In this document: positions 1 through 6,319 of the stretch, piece after piece | Layout of the letters: every line of letters begins with the position of its first letter | Position numbering within the stretch: the stretch's first letter is position 1 | From: Desulfurellales bacterium | Lineage (GTDB): Bacteria > Campylobacterota_A > Desulfurellia > Desulfurellales > Hippeaceae | Length of the DNA stretch: 8,335 nt | Assembly: GCA_027074255.1 (NCBI GenBank) | Contig: JALTDI010000138.1 | Coordinates: 1 to 8,335, forward strand | Reading direction: 5' to 3' | Program-made: the position numbers and the translations under genes | Notes under the pieces: model-generated | Told to the model about the DNA's origin: nothing | Databases searched by the model: none | The model's input: only the letters and a program-made list of their open reading frames with translations

Positions 1-34
1 AAAAACTCTAAAAAATGGGTCGGAATGAATAAAA

Positions 35-110
<76 letters not shown>

Positions 111-132
111 GCAATGAAGGATAACAGATGTG

Positions 133-160
133 AGTATATAAATTGATTCCTATTTGTCAA
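133..160 (-). promoter_or_regulatory. Sigma70-type promoter for tRNA-Asn
   Basis: On the minus strand a perfect -35 box TTGACA (plus coordinates 155-160) is followed by a 16-nt spacer and a -10 box TATACT (133-138, 5 of 6 to consensus). The expected transcription start is near 126, about 16 nt before the mature tRNA 5' end, as is usual for a stable RNA gene. Confidence 0.75.
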
Positions 161-227
161 CTATTTTTTATTGGTCATAAAGTTGAGGCAGATAGCGGCA
201 TCTTGACTGTTAAATATCAGATATAAC

Positions 228-254
228 GCATGATTAAAGGTAATTATGCTTTTT
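228..254 (+). terminator. Hairpin plus T-tract, terminator-like
   Basis: GCATGATTA (228-236) pairs with TAATTATGC (241-249) over 9 bp, including one G-T wobble, around a 4-nt AAGG loop. TTTTT follows immediately at 250-254. This has the form of a weak, AT-rich intrinsic terminator reading rightwards. No gene ends just upstream on the plus strand, so what it would terminate is unclear: an unseen short RNA, read-through from the left, or an attenuator if the operon also had a promoter farther upstream. No T-tract follows on the minus strand. Confidence 0.4.
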
Positions 255-408
255 CTACTCTAAAAACGTATGCTTTCGCGGATAAATATAAGGCTCACTT
301 GGCTTGCAATTCAATAAATATATTTTAGTCATTGAGTTTTGCGTATGAGGCGCACAATAAAAGAGACTTAAAATGCAGTGCGGTCAAATGCCGATAGTTT
401 GTTGAAAA

Positions 409-436
409 TTGAGGAAATTAGACTAATTTATATAAT
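409..436 (+). promoter_or_regulatory. Probable promoter of the trehalose operon
   Basis: TTGAGG (409-414, 4 of 6 to the -35 consensus) is followed by a 16-nt spacer and a perfect TATAAT (431-436). Transcription would begin near 443, giving a leader of about 30 nt before the GTG start at 473. A second TTGAAA at 402-407 lies too far upstream (23-nt gap) to serve as the -35 box. Confidence 0.6.
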
Positions 437-458
437 ATGACAATGCGTTGATTTGTTT

Positions 459-467
459 GAGGGGTGA
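459..467 (+). promoter_or_regulatory. Ribosome binding site deciding the OtsAB start
   Basis: The run GAGGGGTGA contains GGTGA, complementary to the 16S rRNA 3' end, and sits 5 nt before the GTG at 473. The longest reading frame opens at a GTG at 464, which lies inside this site and has little complementary sequence ahead of it. The site therefore favours 473. Confidence 0.7.
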
Positions 468-472
468 GTGTA

Positions 473-2671
473 GTGAAAAGATTAATTATTGTTTCAAATA
501 GATTGCCCATAACTGTCACAAGAAATAAAAAAAATTCTCCTTTGGAGTTTCACAGTAGTATCGGAGGGTTATCCACCGGACTGTCGTCTTTTTACAAGTC
601 TTATAATGCCTTATGGATAGGTTGGCCGGGAATTGCTCTTGATAGAATAAAGGAGGAGGATAAAGAGAATATAACAAAAAAACTCTCGCATGAAGGTTGT
701 TATCCTGTATTTCTTACGCAAAGGGAAATAGACAATTACTATCACGGATTCTGTAATAATGTTTTATGGCCCCTGTTCCATTATTTTCCTTCGTATGTAA
801 CAAATAAAAGTGTATTTTGGGGTGCTTATAATGAAGTGAATCATAAGTTTGCAGATGCCGTAATGCAGTTTGCTGACAAGGACGATGTTATATGGGTTCA
901 TGATTATCAGCTTATGCTTTTGCCTGATATGCTGCGCAGGCGGCTTAAAAATATAAACATCGGGTTTTTTTTACACATACCCTTTCCTTCATTTGAAATA
1001 TTCCGCATGCTTCCTTATAGAAAGGAGATTTTACAAGGTGTCATGGGAGCAAATCTCATAGGTTTTCACACATACGATTATGTACGCTATTTTCTTGAAA
1101 GTGTACGGCGTATTCTGGGAATAGATAGCAATCTCGGCTATATATATTCTCATAAATACGATGAACATATCGTTAAGGCAGATATTTTTCCCATAGGCAT
1201 AAATTTTGAAAAATTTAGGACACCAAACGAAGAAATAGAGGATGAAATAGAAAATATTAAAAATAAAATAGGCAATAGTAAAGTTATTTTGTCTGTTGAC
1301 AGATTGGATTACAGTAAAGGGATAATGCATAAATTAGAGGCCTTCGATAGATTTTTGGATAAAAATCCCAAATATATAGGAAAGGTTATACTTGTTGTCC
1401 TTGTTGTGCCGTCAAGAACAAACATAGAACATTATAGAATGTTAAAAAAGCAGATTGATGAACTTATCGGCAATATCAACGGTAAAAGATCAACCTTTGA
1501 ATGGTTTCCCATTTATTATCTATATCGTTCTCTGCCTTTTGAAAAGCTCTTGGCTTTATACAGAATCTCGAATATAGCGCTAATTACACCATTGAGGGAC
1601 GGTATGAATCTCGTTGCTAAGGAATTTTTGGCTTCCAAACAAGACAATAAGGGAGTTCTTATTTTAAGTGAGATGGCCGGTGCAGCTCAGGAGCTGGGTG
1701 AGGCTGTCATAATAAATCCAAATGATGCAAATGAAATTGTTAAAGCACTTGAGCTCGCTTTAAATATGCCGGATACAGAACAGATTAAACGAAATAAAAC
1801 GATGATAAACAGGTTGAAACAATACAACATAATAAAATGGACAACGGATTTTATGAGAGCAATGGATGATGTTAGAAAGTTGCAGGGAAAATTTTTTATG
1901 CGGATCCTCAATGCCGATTCCGAAAAGAAAATGATAGATAATTATAAAAATTCTAATAATAGGGTGCTACTGCTTGATTATGACGGAACGCTAGTGGAGT
2001 TTGCCGCGAGCCCGAAAGAGGCAGAACCGGATGATGACCTTTTGGAGATATTGAAAAAACTATCATCGGATACACGAAACAATGTTGTTATTATCAGCGG
2101 AAGAGACAGAAAAACCTTAGACGAATGGTTTGGTAATCTAAATATAGGATTGATAGCAGAGCACGGTGTTTGGATAAAGCATAAGGGCGATAATTGGCAG
2201 ACTATCGAGCCTTTAACGAATGAATGGAAAAAAGTTGTAACTCCCATATTGGAGCTTTATATGGATAGAACACCCGGGTCATTTATTGAAGAGAAAGAAT
2301 TTTCTCTTGTTTGGCATTATAGAAAAGCCGATAGTCAATTAGCTGCGGTAAGAGCCATGGAATTAAAAGACACCCTGATAGATTATGTAACAAATCTAAA
2401 ATTAGAGGTTATGGACGGCAACAAAGTCCTGGAGATCAAGGATGCCGGTGTGGATAAAGGAAAAGCCTCCTTAAAATGTGTGACAGACATAAACAAAGAT
2501 TTTATTTTGGCGATTGGGGATGATTTGACAGATGAAAATATTTTCAGCGTATTGCCTGAGGACACTTATTCAATAAAGGTGGGAATGGGTTATTCGAAAG
2601 CAAAATATAATGTTTTATCCACAAAAGACGTTAGAATATTGCTTAAAAAATTGATTAACGAAGGAGAATAG
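473..2671 (+). CDS. Bifunctional trehalose-6-phosphate synthase / trehalose-phosphatase (OtsA-OtsB fusion)
   Basis: A cytoplasmic two-domain enzyme of 732 aa. The N-terminal GT20 domain (about residues 1-470) joins NDP-glucose and glucose-6-phosphate to trehalose-6-phosphate. The C-terminal HAD phosphatase (about 495-732) removes the phosphate to give trehalose. GT20 signs, numbered from the 473 start: SNRLP near the N-terminus, GGLSTGL, WIGWPG, HDYQL (143-147), HIPFPS, VDRLDYSKG (275-283) and LRDGMNLVAKE with the conserved Asp and Glu. HAD signs: nucleophile motif DYDGT (502-506), SGR in motif II, and GDDLTDE (682-688). Both catalytic sets look intact. Bacterial OtsA and OtsB are usually separate proteins; fusions are better known from eukaryotes and some archaea. 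GTG start 473 is chosen because the ribosome binding site precedes it and homologues begin at KRLIIVSNRLP; GTG 464 would add three residues. It is the first gene of the operon, 1 nt from the next start. Confidence 0.95.
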   Translation: MKRLIIVSNRLPITVTRNKKNSPLEFHSSIGGLSTGLSSFYKSYNALWIGWPGIALDRIKEEDKENITKKLSHEGCYPVFLTQREIDNYYHGFCNNVLWPLFHYFPSYVTNKSVFWGAYNEVNHKFADAVMQFADKDDVIWVHDYQLMLLPDMLRRRLKNINIGFFLHIPFPSFEIFRMLPYRKEILQGVMGANLIGFHTYDYVRYFLESVRRILGIDSNLGYIYSHKYDEHIVKADIFPIGINFEKFRTPNEEIEDEIENIKNKIGNSKVILSVDRLDYSKGIMHKLEAFDRFLDKNPKYIGKVILVVLVVPSRTNIEHYRMLKKQIDELIGNINGKRSTFEWFPIYYLYRSLPFEKLLALYRISNIALITPLRDGMNLVAKEFLASKQDNKGVLILSEMAGAAQELGEAVIINPNDANEIVKALELALNMPDTEQIKRNKTMINRLKQYNIIKWTTDFMRAMDDVRKLQGKFFMRILNADSEKKMIDNYKNSNNRVLLLDYDGTLVEFAASPKEAEPDDDLLEILKKLSSDTRNNVVIISGRDRKTLDEWFGNLNIGLIAEHGVWIKHKGDNWQTIEPLTNEWKKVVTPILELYMDRTPGSFIEEKEFSLVWHYRKADSQLAAVRAMELKDTLIDYVTNLKLEVMDGNKVLEIKDAGVDKGKASLKCVTDINKDFILAIGDDLTDENIFSVLPEDTYSIKVGMGYSKAKYNVLSTKDVRILLKKLINEGE

Positions 2672-2672
2672 T

Positions 2673-3338
2673 GTGAACGGCAATTCATTTATTGTGAAAG
2701 ACTGCACATTAATACAGATAGCAACCGGTATAAAGGTGCAGACATTGAGAGAATTGAGAAAAGAATTATCTGAAATAGATTCCGAAAGCATCTATTATCA
2801 TTTTTGGGGCGGCTTGCTTACGCCGCGATTCAAAGAGCCGGAGTTTGGAAACGATTTTGCTTCTTGGGCGTATCACGCTCTGCATGATAGGATTTTAGCT
2901 GAAAGGCTGTCTGTTATTGACCCTGCACTATACAGCGATACAGACAATCTGCGCACGGCTTTATTGGATGTTATAGATGAAAGGCTGGACGAGGTTGAGG
3001 TTGTTCCTTCTTCGTCTTCCGATCAGCAATTTAATTTTGTGAGATTCCAGATTGTTGTATTTAATACTCAAAAACAGCTTAATCACCCCAAAGAATTGGG
3101 ATCAGCCGTAAGACATTTTTCATCCGGCAGTATTTTTTATCACTTTATAGACGCTCGAAGGCGAACGAAAGGCAGCATCGATGATTTTAGGGCGTGGCTT
3201 AATATGTTCGGTAACGATTATAAAAAATTATCCGTTCTGATATCGCGTATAGATCCGTATTTTACAACACTTTTAGAGCTGCGGGAGATTATTTCTCGAT
3301 TGTTTGATAATTATTTTAAAACGGAGAAAAAGGTATGA
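2673..3338 (+). CDS. DUF5752-like protein with two tandem domain copies, in a trehalose operon
   Basis: A 221-aa soluble protein with no signal peptide or membrane segment and no known activity. I recognise the pattern of the DUF5752 family from memory: YHF, then NDFxxW, then IDP, then an LR-rich helix. The pattern occurs twice. Copy 1 (about 6-105) has YYHF 41-44, DFASW 61-65, VIDP 81-84. Copy 2 (about 121-211) has FYHF 155-158, DFRAW 171-175, RIDP 192-195. The offset is 110-114 residues, with a Ser-rich linker near 113-116. No catalytic motif stands out; the repeated Tyr/His/Phe, Asp/Trp and Asp/Pro positions look structural or ligand-binding. The GTG start follows AAGGAG (2661-2666) by 6 nt, a site lying inside the end of the OtsAB gene. 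The last 4 nt overlap treT. Context suggests a partner or regulator of trehalose enzymes; this is inference. Confidence 0.8.
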   Translation: MNGNSFIVKDCTLIQIATGIKVQTLRELRKELSEIDSESIYYHFWGGLLTPRFKEPEFGNDFASWAYHALHDRILAERLSVIDPALYSDTDNLRTALLDVIDERLDEVEVVPSSSSDQQFNFVRFQIVVFNTQKQLNHPKELGSAVRHFSSGSIFYHFIDARRRTKGSIDDFRAWLNMFGNDYKKLSVLISRIDPYFTTLLELREIISRLFDNYFKTEKKV

Positions 3339-4570
3339 TAGAACTTGAATCTTATAAAGATATAGTGGGAGAAGATGTTATTTCCTACCTGCACCAACTG
3401 GCTAATCTGCTGAAAGGCAAGCGAGTTGTTCATGTTAACTCCACTAAAACGGGCGGCGGTGTTGCAGAGATACTAAATAGACTTGTGCCGTTAATGCAGC
3501 AATTGGGCATAGATGCGCACTGGGCGGTTATAAAGGGCAGCGATGATTTCTTTAAATGTACAAAAGGAATGCATAATGCTTTACAAGGCAATCACGTGCA
3601 TATACCGAAATCTTTATTTGAGAAATATGAAGAGACCAATGCGGAAAACGCCGAGTTGTTTAAAGATGAATTAAATGATGCAGATATAGTGTTTATACAC
3701 GACCCGCAGCCGGCTTCATTGATAAAATTTTTCCCCAATAGAAAAGGCAAATGGATTTGGCGCTGTCATATAGATATCAGCAGGCCGCTAAGAAGTACGT
3801 GGAAATATTTAAGGCAATATATAGTTAATTATGACGCCAGCGTTTTTTCCATGGTAGACTTTGCCCAAACCCTGCCGCATCCTTTATATATTATACCGCC
3901 GAGCATAGATCCTTTAAGCGACAAAAATAAGGATTTGGATGAAAGATATGTTTTGGAAACATACAAGGGTTTTGGTGTAGATATCGAATCTCCCATTGTG
4001 CTGCAGGTATCTCGTTTTGATAGATTCAAAGATCCTGTTGGTGTTATCTATGCTTATAAGCTTTTAAAAAAGTCCATCGGCAACCTGCAGCTTGTGTTGG
4101 CAGGCGGTATGGCAGACGATGATCCCGAGGGCAAAGTCGTGTATGATGAGGTTAAAAGCATGGTTGAAGACGACAGCAGTGTACATCTTTTATTATTGCC
4201 GCCTGATGCCAATATAATCGTAAACGCTCTTCAAAGGGGAGCCGATATAGTTCTGCAGAAGTCTATAAAAGAAGGTTTCGGTTTAACCGTAACGGAAGCT
4301 ATGTGGAAAGCAAAACCGGTTATAGGCGGCAACGTCGGCGGCATAAAAATGCAGATAACAAATCATTATACGGGCTTTTTGGTTGATACGCCCGAGGGCA
4401 CTGCTCTTCGCACCAGATACCTGCTTTACCATAAGGACGAAAGAGAAAAAATGGGTGCAAAGGCCAAAGAGTTTGTAAGAAGGAATTTCCTCATTACGCG
4501 TCATTTAAGGGATTATTTAACGCTGATGATAAGTTTGATATATTCTGCCACAAACAGAATAGAATTGTAG
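3335..4570 (+). CDS. treT: Trehalose glycosyltransferring synthase TreT (GT4)
   Basis: A 411-aa cytoplasmic GT-B glycosyltransferase of family 4. TreT enzymes reversibly interconvert NDP-glucose plus glucose and trehalose plus NDP, so they can make or salvage trehalose in one step. Visible signs: NSTKTGGGVAE (35-45), the TreT-typical loop binding the sugar donor; HDPQP (122-126); WRCHID (142-147); SRFDRFKDP (226-234); and the GT4 E-X7-E motif in KEGFGLTVTEA (E313 and E321). The length matches the family. ATG 3335 overlaps the preceding stop as ATGA, with GGAG at 3323-3326 as ribosome binding site, so translational coupling is likely. It closes the operon headed by OtsAB. A generic GT4 sucrose- or trehalose-phosphate enzyme is an alternative, but the GGGVAE and HDPQP pair strongly favours TreT. 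The direction used in the cell cannot be read from the sequence. Confidence 0.92.
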   Translation: MIELESYKDIVGEDVISYLHQLANLLKGKRVVHVNSTKTGGGVAEILNRLVPLMQQLGIDAHWAVIKGSDDFFKCTKGMHNALQGNHVHIPKSLFEKYEETNAENAELFKDELNDADIVFIHDPQPASLIKFFPNRKGKWIWRCHIDISRPLRSTWKYLRQYIVNYDASVFSMVDFAQTLPHPLYIIPPSIDPLSDKNKDLDERYVLETYKGFGVDIESPIVLQVSRFDRFKDPVGVIYAYKLLKKSIGNLQLVLAGGMADDDPEGKVVYDEVKSMVEDDSSVHLLLLPPDANIIVNALQRGADIVLQKSIKEGFGLTVTEAMWKAKPVIGGNVGGIKMQITNHYTGFLVDTPEGTALRTRYLLYHKDEREKMGAKAKEFVRRNFLITRHLRDYLTLMISLIYSATNRIEL

Positions 4571-4693
4571 CGCATAGTTTTAATCTGACGACATATAAAA
4601 AGAGCATCTTAGTATTAAAACCTGTGAATGTTTCATTATGTTAAAGATGGGCGCCGCCGCATAGGCATCATTGTGGTATATGTTTAATTCCGA

Positions 4694-5794
4694 CTATTTG
4701 ATATCTTTGCTTTCTGCTTCCAAATAGCCCTCTACCAGCTCTTGCATTAATTCTTTGACAGACACTATTTTATTAACTCTGTAAGCATTTTCTCCGGCAA
4801 AAGCAAAGCCCCCTGCGAACCTGCCTTTCTGTGCATTGACCAAGGCCTGTGTAATGCAATAGGGAGCCTTTTGATACTGGCAGCCTTTCAAACACTGCCA
4901 GACGCATTTAAAGGGAGTCTTCTTTCCCATTCCAACCTCTTCCAAGAATCGGTTTTTTATAGCTCTTCCGGGCATTCCTACGGGACTTTTGATTATGGTT
5001 ATGTCCTCTTTTTTGCAATTGATATATGCTTCTTTAAATTTTATATCCGCATCGCACTCATGCGTTGCCACAAATCTCGTAGCCATCTGCACGCCGTCAA
5101 CACCTATATATTTCATAAAACGATATATGTCTTCACCCGTGTATATACCGCCAGCGGCTATAACGGGGATTTTTTTCTCGTATTTTTTCTCATAATTTTT
5201 CACAACCTCTATAATTGGAGGTGTAATTTTTTCTAAGGCAAAATTAGGGTTAAATATATCCTCATACTTAAAGCCGAGATGTCCTCCTGCTTTTGGACCC
5301 TCAACAACTACGCCGTCCGGCAATAGTCCGTAATGCCTTTCCCAATATTTAAAAATTAAATTTGTTGCCCTGGCTGAGGATACTATAACACACACCTTTG
5401 TTTTACTGTTTTTAAGCTTGTTTATGGGCATACCGAGAGGCAAGCCGGCCCCCACAAACAGCATATCGGCTTCTTCTTCGATGGATGCAACCGTAAGCTC
5501 TAAAAAGTCGGTCATAGCAACCATTATGTTAACGCCTATAACCCCATTACTCAATCTTTTAGCTTTTCTTATTTCTTCTCTAAGTGCTATGACGTTTGTT
5601 TCTTTGGGGCTTTTTGCAAATTCTTCTTTTATAAAACCTATTTCAGCGGCTGAAATAACGCCTATGCCGCCTTCATTGGCCACGGCACTCGCAAGTGAAG
5701 ACATGGATATGCCGACTCCCATACCGCCTTGAATTATTGGAACATCAACCGTTAAATCGCCGAAATGTAAGCTCGGCATCTTTCTATCTGTCAT
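4694..5794 (-). CDS. Nitronate monooxygenase / FabK-like flavin oxidoreductase
   Basis: A 366-aa FMN-dependent TIM-barrel protein of the 2-nitropropane dioxygenase family. Such proteins oxidise nitronates or, as in FabK, reduce enoyl-ACP; the sequence does not settle which. Visible signs: PIIQGGMGVGIS (19-30) at the first FMN-binding loop; NGVIGVNIMV; GPKAGGHLG (166-174) with the conserved His172; AAGGI (213-217) and MATRF (237-241) at the phosphate-binding end. Near the C-terminus four cysteines form C297-X3-C301-X3-C305-X7-C313, followed by a Gly/Phe/Ala-rich stretch. I believe related clades share this pattern; it might bind metal or a cluster. The ATG is preceded by GAGGT 6 nt upstream (plus 5801-5805). 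It lies 61 nt after the holin-like gene and is probably last in the minus-strand block, converging with treT. Detoxification of nitronates or fatty-acid synthesis are both open. Confidence 0.85.
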   Translation of the reverse strand: MTDRKMPSLHFGDLTVDVPIIQGGMGVGISMSSLASAVANEGGIGVISAAEIGFIKEEFAKSPKETNVIALREEIRKAKRLSNGVIGVNIMVAMTDFLELTVASIEEEADMLFVGAGLPLGMPINKLKNSKTKVCVIVSSARATNLIFKYWERHYGLLPDGVVVEGPKAGGHLGFKYEDIFNPNFALEKITPPIIEVVKNYEKKYEKKIPVIAAGGIYTGEDIYRFMKYIGVDGVQMATRFVATHECDADIKFKEAYINCKKEDITIIKSPVGMPGRAIKNRFLEEVGMGKKTPFKCVWQCLKGCQYQKAPYCITQALVNAQKGRFAGGFAFAGENAYRVNKIVSVKELMQELVEGYLEAESKDIK

Positions 5795-5855
5795 TTCCCT
5801 ACCTCAAACACAGTTTTTAATATCATAGATTTTTTTCAAATCTGTAAAGCATTTT

Positions 5856-6206
5856 TTATTCATTTCTGCCTGCATATACGAAAATACTCAATAATGAGCT
5901 CACAAAACTCATAAATAAAGATGCTACAAAAGCCGACCAGAAGCCTGTTATATCAAAACCGGACACGATTTTTGATGCGATAATTATCATAATCGTATTT
6001 ATGATAAAAGTAAATGTGCCCATAGTTAAAATATTTAACGGAAGGGTGAGAATAATCATAATGGGCTTCAAGACTGCATTCAAGAAGCCTATAATCAAAC
6101 TCGCTATTAAAAGCGGAATGACACCCTCAACATAAACCCCTTTGACAATTAAAACCGCTATTCCCAAAGCTATGGTATTGATTGACCACCTGATTAGGAA
6201 ATTCAC
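5856..6206 (-). CDS. YvlD / phage-holin-4-2-like small membrane protein
   Basis: A 116-aa very hydrophobic protein with about four membrane segments (roughly 3-21, 29-46, 48-82 as a re-entrant pair, 90-112). It ends in a short charged tail. Family signs are the N-terminal FLIRW, GFLNAVLKPI (40-49), LPLNILTMGTFTFIIN (55-70) and the SGFDITGFWSAF stretch (82-93). Despite the holin name, chromosomal YvlD-type members are not lysis proteins and their role is poorly known; some are tied to envelope stress. The open frame continues upstream to an ATG at 6272, but those 22 residues are Cys-rich and unlike the family. The GTG at 6206 gives the usual N-terminus and length. Neither start has a Shine-Dalgarno site. 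It lies 113 nt after adenine deaminase; there is no phage context. Confidence 0.8.
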   Translation of the reverse strand: MNFLIRWSINTIALGIAVLIVKGVYVEGVIPLLIASLIIGFLNAVLKPIMIILTLPLNILTMGTFTFIINTIMIIIASKIVSGFDITGFWSAFVASLFMSFVSSLLSIFVYAGRNE

Positions 6207-6209
6207 AAA

Positions 6210-6238
6210 GCAAGGATAGCAGATTTGATTAAAAATGT
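6210..6238 (-). promoter_or_regulatory. Possible promoter giving a leaderless holin-like mRNA
   Basis: On the minus strand TTTACA (plus 6233-6238), a 17-nt spacer and TATCCT (6210-6215, 4 of 6 to consensus) end about 3 nt before the GTG at 6206. Transcription would then start at or next to the start codon. That would explain why no Shine-Dalgarno site is present. The -10 match is weak, so this is tentative. Confidence 0.3.
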
Positions 6239-6319
6239 AAATAGCTTGAAACAAAGGTGAATTGCACGACATTGCGTATTTGTTTTTTTGGCGAGTTGGT
6301 TATCCGTATAGACTGGTTT

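Larger units (their letters stand above)
111..472. other. Intergenic region between tRNA-Asn and the trehalose operon
   Basis: About 360 nt without a convincing gene. It holds the divergent tRNA promoter on the left, a hairpin with a T-tract at 228-254, and a promoter for the trehalose operon at 409-436. The remainder is AT-rich, with only a small possible stem (TGCG/CGCA near 338-353). I see no riboswitch, repeat array or mobile-element end. Confidence 0.6.

Noticed and set aside
1031..1330. Minus-strand open frame of 99 aa inside the OtsAB gene
   Set aside because: Antisense to a strongly conserved GT20 coding region; its translation is low-complexity hydrophobic sequence with no family signs.
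1687..2565. Minus-strand open frames of 60-89 aa inside the OtsAB gene
   Set aside because: Shadow frames of the phosphatase domain and the linker; no ribosome binding sites or recognisable motifs.
3829..4504. Minus-strand frames inside treT
   Set aside because: Antisense to conserved GT4 motifs; no independent coding evidence.
4571..4693. Possible bidirectional terminator in the convergent gap, for example around GATG...CATC near 4646-4670
   Set aside because: Only about 4 bp of pairing, an internal G-G mismatch and no T-tract on either strand, so not called.
4871..5732. Plus-strand frames opposite the nitronate monooxygenase gene
   Set aside because: Mirror frames of a well-supported TIM-barrel gene; Phe/Ser-rich translations without domains.
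5827..5843. AGATTT-TTTTC-AAATCT inverted repeat between the holin-like and flavin-enzyme genes
   Set aside because: A 6-bp stem rich in A-T pairs with no following T-tract on the minus strand; likely chance in AT-rich DNA.
5856..6206. Prophage signature from the holin-like gene
   Set aside because: The match is to the chromosomal YvlD-type membrane family; no endolysin, integrase or other phage genes are nearby.
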